A stretch of 64,000 nt of DNA from Pseudomonas asiatica. GTDB lineage: Bacteria > Pseudomonadota > Gammaproteobacteria > Pseudomonadales > Pseudomonadaceae. The position numbers and the translations under genes were made by a program. Below the pieces are notes generated by a model that was not told where the DNA came from, did not search any database, and saw only the letters and a list, made by a program, of their open reading frames with translations. The stretch spans positions 1,860,001 to 1,924,000 of the forward strand of contig NZ_BLJF01000001.1 in the NCBI RefSeq assembly GCF_009932335.1, read 5' to 3'. The number at the start of each line of letters is the position of its first letter. Positions within the stretch are counted from its first letter, which is position 1. This document shows positions 47,392 to 54,690 of this stretch, piece after piece.

Positions 47392-47483
47392 GAATCTGTC
47401 CTCAATGTGAATCGGTGTTGTTCAAAGGCCTGAAAAGCAAAACCCCCGGTCGGGGAGCCGACCGGGGGTTTGAGTATTCTCAT
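47388..47483 (-). CDS. Short ORF through the attenuator hairpin
   Basis: A 31-codon ORF (MRILKPPVGSPTGG at its start) with GAGGGG 9 nt before the ATG. It runs straight through the 11-bp terminator hairpin, so ribosomes on it would prevent the hairpin from folding. It carries four Phe codons after the hairpin and ends with TGA overlapping the ATG of the Tyr-rich leader by 4 bp. Its sequence is constrained by the hairpin, so coding is not certain. Confidence 0.4.
   Translation of the reverse strand: MRILKPPVGSPTGGFAFQAFEQHRFTLRTDS
47431..47468 (-). terminator. Intrinsic terminator/attenuator in the aroF leader
   Basis: An 11-bp perfect stem (CCCCCGGTCGG, 47443-47453, with its complement 47458-47468) and a 4-nt loop. 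Read on the minus strand it is followed by TTTTGCTTTTC. It lies between the aromatic-tailed leader ORF at 47528-47647 and aroF, with no other gene in between, so it can stop transcription before aroF. Confidence 0.75.
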
Positions 47484-47489
47484 GTTCGG

Positions 47490-47528
47490 CGGCCCCTCGA
47501 AGGTGGGCGCCGTGTGGGTATCGGCGCC
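47490..47528 (-). promoter_or_regulatory. Alternative RNA stems of the aroF attenuator
   Basis: A first stem GGCGCCG (47528-47522) with CGGCGCC (47512-47506) starts at the last base of the stop codon of the upstream leader ORF. Next, GGGGCCG (47496-47490) can pair with CGGC-t-CCCC at 47460-47452, the top of the terminator stem, and would stop the terminator from forming. This is the arrangement of pause stem, antiterminator and terminator. Pairing is by eye, without energy calculation. Confidence 0.45.
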
Positions 47529-47647
47529 TAGTGGCTAAACCAATACCCAAAGTAATAGCTGGCAGGTGCCACGCAGCCGGCAACGGCCAGCACAGGGCGC
47601 AGGGTGCGGCCGGTGTGGTTGGCGTGGTTGCGGGTGTGTTTCGGCAT
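47528..47647 (-). CDS. Leader peptide with aromatic C-terminal run (SYYFGYWFSH)
   Basis: A 39-codon ORF with GGAGAG 5 nt before the ATG. The basic N-terminus (MPKHTRNHANHTGR) is followed by LRPVLAVAGCVAPA and then YYFGYWFSH-stop: three Tyr, two Phe and one Trp in seven codons right before the stop codon and the RNA stems. This is the expected shape of an attenuator leader peptide. The hydrophobic second half means it could instead be a small single-span membrane protein. Confidence 0.65.
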   Translation of the reverse strand: MPKHTRNHANHTGRTLRPVLAVAGCVAPASYYFGYWFSH

Positions 47648-47747
47648 GTTGCTCTCCAGTGAATGAGCCCGAGCTTACTTCAGTTCGGCTGGGCCATTCA
47701 ATGGATAAATGCTATGGGGGTGTTTAATTGTTCCGGTACGGCCAGGC

Positions 47748-48299
47748 TCAGTGGCCATAGCGCCCGACCAGGCTCTGCGCCCCCAGCGCGTGGCCTTGCA
47801 GCAGTTGCAGCAGGCCGCTGCGGTCCAGGCCTTCGGGCAGGGTACCCAGTGGCAGGTCGGTGGCGATCAGCGTCAGCGCGTAGTGGTGCGGGTTGTCGCC
47901 GGCGGGTGGGCAGGGGCCGCGGTAGCTGAGCGTGCCCCGAGAGTTGCGCCCTACGGTCACGCCTTGCCCGGTCAGCCCGGCGACGCCTTCCTTCAGCCCA
48001 TCCTGGGCCGGGTCGATGTTGTAGGCGATCCAGTGGACCACGCCAATACCCTTGCCGCCGTCCGGATCGAACATGATCAGTGCCAGCGACTGAGTGCCTG
48101 CGGGGAGGTTGTCCCAGCTCAGTTGCGGGGTGCGCTCTTCGCCAGCACCACAGGCCGGGTCCGGGCCAACCTGCTGCAAGGCGATCACGCCGCCATCGGT
48201 GAACGACGATGAGCTGATCGACAGCGCGCCCTGGCTGCCAGCGACGGCCAAGGCGCTGCACGGCAGCAGGGCGGCGAGCAGCCAGGGTTTGAGGTTCAT
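47748..48299 (-). CDS. YbhB/YbcL-type PEBP-family protein
   Basis: A 183-residue exported protein of the phosphatidylethanolamine-binding (Raf kinase inhibitor-like) fold. Signal peptide ends ALAVAG. Family motifs: PQLSWDNLPAGTQSLALIMF, DPDGG, VVHWIAYNI and GPCPPAGDNPHHY. AAGGATTCACC precedes the ATG. Ligand and role are unknown in bacteria. Confidence 0.9.
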   Translation of the reverse strand: MNLKPWLLAALLPCSALAVAGSQGALSISSSSFTDGGVIALQQVGPDPACGAGEERTPQLSWDNLPAGTQSLALIMFDPDGGKGIGVVHWIAYNIDPAQDGLKEGVAGLTGQGVTVGRNSRGTLSYRGPCPPAGDNPHHYALTLIATDLPLGTLPEGLDRSGLLQLLQGHALGAQSLVGRYGH

Positions 48300-48347
48300 G
48301 GTGAATCCTTGGCAGGGCGTTCCGGCGCAGTGTAGCCCAGGCCGGCC

Positions 48348-48656
48348 TCAATGGCTGTCCTGGTCCTCGGCGGTGCCACCGGTGTGCCCGGCGCCGGAGC
48401 CGGTTGCTTCGCCGGTGCTGTTCGAGCCGCCAGCGGCGCCGTCGGCGGCATCGCTGTTGCTGCCGGTGTCGCTGCTGTCATTGGTTTCGCTGCTGCCTGG
48501 GCTGTTGACGCTGCTGTCTTCACCGGCGGTCTTGCCACCGTACTGGTCGGTTTGCGGGCGGCTGTCGGTGTCTGTGTCGGTGGCGGCGAAGCTGGTGCCA
48601 GTGACGCTGACCAGGGCGAGGGCAAGGCACAGTGAAAGTGGGCGAATGCGGATCAT
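48348..48656 (-). CDS. Exported Ser/Gly/Asp-rich low-complexity protein
   Basis: A 102-residue protein: signal peptide MIRIRPLSLCLALALVSVTG (about 24 residues, ends SFA), then an acidic, disordered mature chain rich in Ser, Gly, Thr and Asp without Cys. AGGAGAGG precedes the start. No family was recognised; such chains occur as small envelope or biofilm-associated proteins. Confidence 0.65.
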   Translation of the reverse strand: MIRIRPLSLCLALALVSVTGTSFAATDTDTDSRPQTDQYGGKTAGEDSSVNSPGSSETNDSSDTGSNSDAADGAAGGSNSTGEATGSGAGHTGGTAEDQDSH

Positions 48657-48802
48657 GGAACCTCTCCTTTACGGATGATCTGTCATTCGTTGGGCTGGGG
48701 GCGGGGAGTGAGGTGCCGTCTGGGCGACGGATGGTCATTGTTGCGGGCTGCTGTGCAGCCCGCTCGATTGCAAGGGGGCCGCGCAGGCCCCGAGGAAGGC
48801 GA

Positions 48803-49768
48803 TCAGCGGCAGTTGCCCGCCTTGCGATAACCCGCCGCCTGCGCCTCACCCTCTGTGGCGAAGGTGACCTGGTTCTTCGCGGTAACCTGGGTATAGCCTG
48901 GGCAGCCGACGGAAAGGTGATAGACATGGCTGTTGCGGTTGCCAAGCACCGCCCCCACCGACCCGGCACTGGCCAGGCTCGGCTTTGCCTCTGGCTTGGC
49001 AGCCTTCGCCGGCACCGCTTGCACCACGCCACTGCCGACTGGCTTGTAGTTGGCGGTCCATTTGCGTTCCCCGGTCACGAAGGGGTTGGCATGCCCCATG
49101 ATCGCGGCAATGCGCCGGTCACGCTCTTTCTCCCAGGCCGACACTGGGTGCTGTTTGTCCCAGGCCATCAGCAACTGCTGCTGTTGGCGCGACATGCTCA
49201 GCTTGTAACGGTCGTACATGTAGAAGGTGGTGCGGGCGACCAGGCCTTTCACTTCGTCGCGTGGTTCGGCAGCACGCTGCACGAAGTCCACCTTGGTGGT
49301 GCACTGCCCGTATTGCCCTGCATTGCCAGCAACCATGCCGTAGTTGAAATTGCTGCGATCACCGTTTACCTCGCCCACTGCCGGGTACAGGTTGAACAGG
49401 TCGGCCTCCATGGCGCGGAACACCGGGTCGTCATCCACGCAATGTTCGCGGCCGCCATTCTTCCAGCACTGGCGCTGGTTGCCGAAGGTGTAGGCCGGCA
49501 CGATGTGTTCCCATTCGGTGCGTTCGGCGCGGTTCTGCTGCTTGCGGGTCTGGTAGCCGCACGAGGCGGCATCGATACGCCCGCCAGACTTGCCCACCCA
49601 GGCCCATTTGCAACCGCAGTACAGGTCGCCCATGGCACTGCTGGCCTGGTCCATGTACACCTTCTGCTTGGCCACCACCTTGGCCTCGGTGAAGGTCGCC
49701 GGCGGGCTGGCCAGGGCAGGGAGGGTGAAGGAAAACAGTAAGGATACGGCGTAAAGCAGTGATTTCAT
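48803..49768 (-). CDS. Endonuclease I family nuclease with C-terminal Ada-like domain
   Basis: A 321-residue exported DNase. Signal peptide ends TLPALAS. The EndA core shows RTEWEHIVPAYTFGNQRQCW (active-site His) and DLFNLYPAVGEVNGDRSNFN (Asn-containing metal site), both diagnostic, plus several Cys for disulfides. After a Lys/Ala/Pro linker (about residues 255-275) a small domain HVYHLSVGCPGYTQV resembles the Ada-type metal-binding module seen at the end of other nucleases. Probably degrades extracellular or periplasmic DNA. Confidence 0.88.
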   Translation of the reverse strand: MKSLLYAVSLLFSFTLPALASPPATFTEAKVVAKQKVYMDQASSAMGDLYCGCKWAWVGKSGGRIDAASCGYQTRKQQNRAERTEWEHIVPAYTFGNQRQCWKNGGREHCVDDDPVFRAMEADLFNLYPAVGEVNGDRSNFNYGMVAGNAGQYGQCTTKVDFVQRAAEPRDEVKGLVARTTFYMYDRYKLSMSRQQQQLLMAWDKQHPVSAWEKERDRRIAAIMGHANPFVTGERKWTANYKPVGSGVVQAVPAKAAKPEAKPSLASAGSVGAVLGNRNSHVYHLSVGCPGYTQVTAKNQVTFATEGEAQAAGYRKAGNCR

Positions 49769-49782
49769 GGGAAAAACATATT

Positions 49783-50082
49783 TCAGGTTGGGGCATGCAT
49801 TGTAATCATTTCCCTGGGGCTGGCCAGCTCGCCGATCCACACCAGTGGGCGGCGCGGGTCGTCGCTGCCCATGCTGCTGAACGTGGCCGAGTCGTGCATC
49901 GCCTTGAGCTGGGTGGCCATGCGCAGCAGGCGCTCGATGAAGCCGGTACCGACGGCGCCCAGTACCACGGTGAAGCGAGGGCTAAGCTGCCCGGCCAGGC
50001 GCTCCTGGACCAGGTCGAGTAGCGCGACCGGGACTTCGTCGGGGCGCAGTGAAGTGGGGAAGCATGGTGTGAAGGGTGGCAT
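49783..50082 (-). CDS. Hypothetical protein
   Basis: A 99-residue cytoplasmic protein without recognised domain; it contains VALLDLVQERLAGQLSPRFT and DPRRPLVWIGELASP. ATG 50082 is preferred because AGGA lies 7 nt upstream; ATG 50088 is in frame. It lies 14 bp upstream of the endonuclease gene and may be co-transcribed with it. Confidence 0.55.
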   Translation of the reverse strand: MPPFTPCFPTSLRPDEVPVALLDLVQERLAGQLSPRFTVVLGAVGTGFIERLLRMATQLKAMHDSATFSSMGSDDPRRPLVWIGELASPREMITMHAPT

Positions 50083-50187
50083 GGGCATGTCCTGCTAGGC
50101 GGGGGTACGAGTCCTAGGCAGCTTAAGCAAGGTCACTGTCAAAGGGGTAAAAGCGGGTAATGCTCAACGCCAGCTCGGTGCGGTCTC

Positions 50188-50281
50188 TGTAGGAGCAGCC
50201 TTGTGCTGCGAAGAGGCCAATCATGCCTCTACATTTCCGTCGGCCGTGCTGGCCTCTTCGCAGCACAAGGCTGCTCCTACA
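50188..50281. repeat. REP palindrome pair (GTAGGAGCAGCC / CTGCGAAGAGGCC class)
   Basis: Inverted pair with arms TGTAGGAGCAGCCTTGTGCT plus GCGAAGAGGCC and complement. Same class as 17088-17188 and 60841-60933. Confidence 0.9.
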
Positions 50282-50293
50282 CGGAGTCAGGCA

Positions 50294-50359
50294 TCAGAAG
50301 GTCTGTCCCAGCGAGAACTGGAAGATCTGGGTTTCTGCCCCATCCGGCTTCTTAAGCGG
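50294..50359 (-). pseudogene. C-terminal fragment of a BamA (Omp85) gene
   Basis: On the minus strand the last codons before a TGA read PLKKPDGAETQIFQFSLGQTF. This matches the final strand of BamA (E. coli ends [21 protein letters not shown], from memory), including the FQF motif and the terminal aromatic residue needed for outer-membrane insertion. Nothing of the rest of the gene precedes it; upstream is a REP unit. It is a stranded 3' end, about 22 codons long, between two REP elements. Confidence 0.6.
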
Positions 50360-50398
50360 TGCCGCCGGGACCGCACAAATTTCAGGCATTGTGCGGTC

Positions 50399-50442
50399 TC
50401 TGTGGGAGCTGGCTTGCCGGCGATGGGCTGCATGGCAGCCCC
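50399..50442. repeat. Single REP unit (GTGGGAGCTGGCTTGCC class)
   Basis: TCTGTGGGAGCTGGCTTGCC then GGCGATGGGCTGCATGGCAGCCCC; the same unit occurs near 16004-16045. It lies just upstream of the BamA fragment on that fragment's strand and 27 bp after the MFS gene stop. Confidence 0.8.
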
Positions 50443-50469
50443 GTTCACGCTATCTGTCAGGCCTCAACC

Positions 50470-51654
50470 TTAATGCCCACCCTTCATCCGCCGTGCCACC
50501 AGGTAGATCCCCAGCCCGACCAGCGCCGTAGCCGCGCCAATGTACCCGGTGCTGGTCCAGCCCATACCTGCGGTAATCGCCATGCCACCCAGCCACGGCC
50601 CCAGCGCATTGGCCAGGTTGAACGCCGCATGGTTGGACGCCGCCGCCAGGCTTGGCGCTTCATGGGCAATGTCCATCAGGCGGATCTGCAACGGCGCCGC
50701 CAGGGCAATCATGGTGCCGACCAGGCCAATGCCCAGCAGCAGGCTCCACAGCGCCTGTGCGGCAAAGCTGAAGAACAGCAGCACGGCAATCGACCACACC
50801 AGCACCAGCCCGACGGCGCGGAACTGCAGGCGGTCGAACAGCTTGCCACCGGCGATGTTGCCGACGATGCCGCCGACGCCGAATGCCGCCAGGCCGAATG
50901 GAATCCACTGCGGCGACACCTGGGTCACCTGCAACATGGTCGGCGCCAGGTAGCTGAACACACAGAACATGCCGGCAAAGCCGATCGAGGCGATGCCCAG
51001 CGCCATCCACACTTGCGGCAGGGTGAAGGCTTGCAGTTCCTTGCGCGGGTCGCTGCGCACTTCATCGTGGCGCTGGGGCACGAAGCGCCAAACCAGGGCG
51101 ATGGTGCACAGGGCGATCACGCCGACCAGCACGAACGCCGAGCGCCAGCCGAAGTACTGGCCCAGCAAGGTGGCAACCGGGTTGCCGAGCAACATGGCCA
51201 CGGTCAGCCCCATCATCACCCGGGCCACGGCCCCCGCCCGCTGGTCCTTGGCCACCATGCTCGATGCCACTACCGCCGCGATGCCGAAGTAGGCACCGTG
51301 GGGCAGGCCGCTGATGAAGCGGAAGGCGACCAGGCCACCGAACGAGGGGGCGAAGGCGGTAGCCAGGTTGCCAAGGGCATACAGCGCCATCAACAACAGC
51401 AGCATGTGCTTGCGCAACAGCCTGGCACCGATGATCGCCAGTGTCGGGGCGCCAACCATCACCCCCAGCGCATAGGCGCTGATGGCATGGCCCACCTGGG
51501 GCTCGCTCAATTGCAGATTGCTGGCGATATCGGGCATCAGCCCCATGATGGCGAACTCGCCGGTGCCAATGGCAAAGCTGCCCAGTGCCATGGCAGCTTC
51601 CATCTTCGCGACGGTACTTTTGCTAGAGAGAGGGGGTAATTCCTGAACTGACAT
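50470..51654 (-). CDS. MFS efflux transporter (AraJ/DHA1-like)
   Basis: A 394-residue, 12-span major facilitator of the DHA1 type. The N-terminal half has SFAIGTGEFAIMGLMPDIA, characteristic of AraJ/YdhP-like arabinose/drug efflux proteins, and FRFISGLPHGAYFG in TM4. Start at 51654 (AAGGA upstream). Substrate unknown; divergent from nothing, it lies downstream of a LysR gene on the same strand. Confidence 0.88.
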   Translation of the reverse strand: MSVQELPPLSSKSTVAKMEAAMALGSFAIGTGEFAIMGLMPDIASNLQLSEPQVGHAISAYALGVMVGAPTLAIIGARLLRKHMLLLLMALYALGNLATAFAPSFGGLVAFRFISGLPHGAYFGIAAVVASSMVAKDQRAGAVARVMMGLTVAMLLGNPVATLLGQYFGWRSAFVLVGVIALCTIALVWRFVPQRHDEVRSDPRKELQAFTLPQVWMALGIASIGFAGMFCVFSYLAPTMLQVTQVSPQWIPFGLAAFGVGGIVGNIAGGKLFDRLQFRAVGLVLVWSIAVLLFFSFAAQALWSLLLGIGLVGTMIALAAPLQIRLMDIAHEAPSLAAASNHAAFNLANALGPWLGGMAITAGMGWTSTGYIGAATALVGLGIYLVARRMKGGH

Positions 51655-51734
51655 CTGGATCCTTGTGAAACATGCTGAAACGTTCAAGGTGGGATCATAG
51701 TCAACTCGCGATAGTGACGTCGAGCAGGGTGGAG

Positions 51735-52616
51735 TCAACGTTCCAGGTAATGGGTCTGCGCGGCAAAATCGATGAAGCGCTTGCTGGCCAGCGACAGGTA
51801 TTCCCCCGAGCGCCAGCACAAGCGGAAGCTCATCTGCTGCGCTGGCTGGAACGGTACGCCGACGATGCCCGGTGTGCGCTGTTGCACCGAGCGCAGCAGG
51901 GTCGCCACGCCCATGTTGTCCAGCGCGGCTTGTACCACCAGCGATACGAAGTTGCTCTGCAGCGCTACCTGGTACGTGATGCCATGTTCGGCGAAGAACG
52001 CATCCAGCAGGTGGCGCTGCACGAAGGTGCGGTCGAACACCACCATGTCGGTATTGCGCAGGTCCTCGGCTGTGAGGAAGGCCTTGCCAGCATAGGGATG
52101 GTCAGGGTGCATGCACGCTAGCATCTCATCGCTGCCCAAGAGGATCGATTCCTTGTCGGGCGGCACGCGCCGGGACTCCAGCAGCGCCAGGTCGATCTCC
52201 CGTTGTTCCAGGCGATGACCAATGTCCTCTGCACTGCCTTCGAACACGGTCATGGCAATACCCGGGTACAGCTGGCGGAAGGCGTTCATCAGGCCGGGTA
52301 CATAGTGCAGGCCGAACATCGGCGGGATTCCCAGGCGCACTTCGCCGCGCTTCAGGTCGGCCATGTCACGCAGTTCTTGCCGCGCCACATCCATTTCGCG
52401 CAGGGCCGATGCGATACGTGGCAGGAAGCGTTCGCCCTCGGCTGTCAGGATGACTTTGCGCGTGGTGCGGTTGAACAGAGTGACGCCCAGTTCTTCTTCC
52501 AGGCGGGTAACGGCCATGCTAAGTGCCGGCTGGGCGATATGCAGGTGCTGCGCGGCTTTGGTGAAGCTGCCTTGGCGCACGATCTCGACGCAGCAGCGCA
52601 ATGCCTTTAGGTTCAT
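51735..52616 (-). CDS. LysR-family regulator (AlsR-like position)
   Basis: A 293-residue LysR-type regulator: N-terminal helix-turn-helix SFTKAAQHLHIAQPALSMAV and a standard effector domain. It is divergent from the acetolactate synthase gene with a LysR-type dyad in the 170-bp gap, the arrangement known for alsR/alsS in bacilli. Acetate or a related acid would be the inducer by analogy. Confidence 0.9.
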   Translation of the reverse strand: MNLKALRCCVEIVRQGSFTKAAQHLHIAQPALSMAVTRLEEELGVTLFNRTTRKVILTAEGERFLPRIASALREMDVARQELRDMADLKRGEVRLGIPPMFGLHYVPGLMNAFRQLYPGIAMTVFEGSAEDIGHRLEQREIDLALLESRRVPPDKESILLGSDEMLACMHPDHPYAGKAFLTAEDLRNTDMVVFDRTFVQRHLLDAFFAEHGITYQVALQSNFVSLVVQAALDNMGVATLLRSVQQRTPGIVGVPFQPAQQMSFRLCWRSGEYLSLASKRFIDFAAQTHYLER

Positions 52617-52645
52617 TGAGGGGGGTTACCGTTCATAACAAGCTG

Positions 52646-52660
52646 TGATGCCAAGCATCA
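52646..52660. promoter_or_regulatory. Dyad between LysR gene and acetolactate synthase gene
   Basis: TGATGC-caa-GCATCA is a perfect 6+6 dyad with a T-N11-A spacing available inside it (T to A), 30 bp upstream of the lysR start codon and about 127 bp upstream of the synthase gene. Likely primary binding site of the LysR protein. Confidence 0.5.
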
Positions 52661-52786
52661 TAACAATATATTTATTATTATTAACCAGAGGGCCTACGAT
52701 GCGCGCCACTGAGACATCCTGCAACATCTCAGTCACGCAGCTTAATAAATCTGCAATCCCACAAAGATTTTGAGGTAGTACCCCAA

Positions 52787-54430
52787 ATGGCCAAGGCCGC
52801 CGATGTCGTTGTGCAATGCCTGGAAAACGAAGGTGTCGAGTATGTGTTCGGCATTCCTGGTGAGGAAAACCTCGACCTGCTCGAATCCCTGCGCAAGTCG
52901 AAGATCAAGCTGGTACTTACCCGTCACGAGCAGTCCGCAGGTTTCATGGCTGCCACCTATGGTCGCCTGACCGGCAAGACCGGCGTCAGCCTGTCGACCC
53001 TCGGCCCTGGCGCCACCAACCTGGTCACCGCCAGCGCCTACGCCTACCTGGGCGGCATGCCGATGATGATGATCACCGGCCAGAAGCCGATCAAGAAGTC
53101 CAAGCAGGGCCGTTTCCAGATCATCGACGTGTGCGGCATGATGGACCCCATCACCAAGTACACTCACCAGTTCGCTTCCGCCGACAACATCCCTTCGCGC
53201 ATGCGTGAAGCCTTCCGCCTGGCTGAAGAAGAAAAGCCGGGTGCCGTGCACCTGGAGCTGCCGGAAGACATCGCCGCCGAGCAGACCGACGCACTGCCGA
53301 TCCCGCCAAGCCTGCACCGCCGCCCGTTGGCCGAGCACGTGGCGATCGACGCAGCCGTACAAAAGCTGCTGAATGCCCGCAACCCGATCCTGGTGATCGG
53401 CGCCGGCGCCAACCGCAAGATGACCGCCAAGGTCCTCAAGCAGCTGATCGACAAGACCGGTATCCCGTTCATCACCACCCAGATGGGCAAAGGTGTGGTC
53501 GACGAGCGCCATCCACGCTTCCTGGGCAACGCCGCGCTGTCGTCGGGTGACTTCGTGCACCGCGCCGTCGAAGCCGCCGACCTGATCGTCAACATCGGCC
53601 ACGACGTGATCGAGAAGCCGCCGTTCTTCATGGTCCGTGGCGGCACCGAAGTCATCCACATCAACTTCCGCTCCGCCGAGGTCGATGCCGTGTACTTCCC
53701 GCAGGTGGAAGTGATCGGCGACATCGCCAACGCCGTATGGCAGATCAGCGAAGCGCTGAACGACACGTCGCACTGGGACTTCACCCGCCTGATGGCGATC
53801 CGTGAAGCCAACGAAGCACAGATCGCCGAAGGTGCCGACGACAACCGCTTCCCGGTCTACCCGCAGCGCATGGTCGCCGACATCCGTCGCGTGCTGCCGT
53901 CCGAAGGCATCGTTGCCCTGGACAACGGCATCTACAAGATCTGGTTCGCCCGCAACTACAAGGCGCACAAGCCGAACACCGTACTGCTGGACAACGCCCT
54001 GGCGACCATGGGCGCGGGCCTGCCATCGGCCATGGCCGCGCACCTGGTGCACCCGGACCGCCCGGTAATCTCGGTTTGTGGCGACGGCGGCTTCATGATG
54101 AACAGCCAGGAGCTGGAAACTGCGGTACGCCTGGGCATGCACATCACCGTGGTGATCCTGCGTGACGACGGCTACGGCATGATCCGCTGGAAGCAGGCGA
54201 ACATGGGCTTCACCGATTTCGGCCTGGACTACGGCAACCCGGACTTCGTCAAGTACGCCGAAGCCTACGGTGCCAACGGCCACCGCGTGGAAAGCGCCGA
54301 AGGCCTGCTGCCGCTGCTCGAGCACTGCATCAAGACCCCGGGCGTGCACGTGATCGACTGCCCGGTCGATTACAGCGAGAACGACCGCATCCTCAACAGC
54401 GAGCTGCGTGAGCGCGCGCTGGCGGTGTAA
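52787..54430 (+). CDS. Acetolactate synthase, probably catabolic type
   Basis: A 547-residue thiamine-diphosphate enzyme joining two pyruvates to acetolactate. Motifs: YVFGIPGEENLDLLE, the catalytic Glu in TRHEQSAGFMA, GPGATNLVTASAYA, and the ThDP/Mg site GDGGFMMNSQELETAVRLG (about residue 429). No regulatory subunit gene is adjacent, and a LysR gene is divergent, which suits a catabolic AlsS-like enzyme rather than IlvB/IlvI. No acetolactate decarboxylase gene is present in the window. Confidence 0.9.
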   Translation: MAKAADVVVQCLENEGVEYVFGIPGEENLDLLESLRKSKIKLVLTRHEQSAGFMAATYGRLTGKTGVSLSTLGPGATNLVTASAYAYLGGMPMMMITGQKPIKKSKQGRFQIIDVCGMMDPITKYTHQFASADNIPSRMREAFRLAEEEKPGAVHLELPEDIAAEQTDALPIPPSLHRRPLAEHVAIDAAVQKLLNARNPILVIGAGANRKMTAKVLKQLIDKTGIPFITTQMGKGVVDERHPRFLGNAALSSGDFVHRAVEAADLIVNIGHDVIEKPPFFMVRGGTEVIHINFRSAEVDAVYFPQVEVIGDIANAVWQISEALNDTSHWDFTRLMAIREANEAQIAEGADDNRFPVYPQRMVADIRRVLPSEGIVALDNGIYKIWFARNYKAHKPNTVLLDNALATMGAGLPSAMAAHLVHPDRPVISVCGDGGFMMNSQELETAVRLGMHITVVILRDDGYGMIRWKQANMGFTDFGLDYGNPDFVKYAEAYGANGHRVESAEGLLPLLEHCIKTPGVHVIDCPVDYSENDRILNSELRERALAV

Positions 54431-54442
54431 GGCCTGACAGGA

Positions 54443-54469
54443 TCGGCGCCACCTCAAGGCTGGCGCCGA
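54443..54469 (+). terminator. Possible terminator stem after acetolactate synthase
   Basis: TCGGCGCCA / cctcaaggc / TGGCGCCGA is a 9-bp perfect stem starting 13 bp after the stop codon. There is no T tract, so termination is uncertain; a REP pair follows directly. Confidence 0.4.
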
Positions 54470-54474
54470 ACCTG

Positions 54475-54590
54475 TGTAGGAGCGGCCTTGTGTCGCGATG
54501 GGCCGCAAAGCGGCCCCCCGGATTTCAGCATCAACGCAACAATCGCCGGGGCTGCCATGCAGCCCATCGCGACGCTAGGCCGCTACTACA
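54475..54590. repeat. REP palindrome pair, right arm degenerate
   Basis: Left arm TGTAGGAGCGGCCTTGTGTC; right arm has changed to GCGACGCTAGGCCGCTACTA, so it pairs imperfectly with the left one. The other pairs in this class keep exact arms. Confidence 0.85.
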
Positions 54591-54690
54591 CGGCTAGCTA
54601 CCTGCCTCAGAATCCGCCACCGCAAACACCGGCGCCGCCGGTGCCATCCAGAGCATCGCTCAAAGCGCCGTATCGACCAGAGTGGACAGC

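Noticed and set aside
47483..47520. Possible independent promoter between the terminator and the Tyr-rich leader
   Set aside because: I could not find a convincing -35/-10 pair between 47443 and 47391 on the minus strand, so transcription is assumed to start upstream of the first leader ORF.
52742..54508. 588-codon minus-strand frame opposite acetolactate synthase
   Set aside because: Antisense shadow of a clear ThDP enzyme gene; it extends into the REP at 54475.
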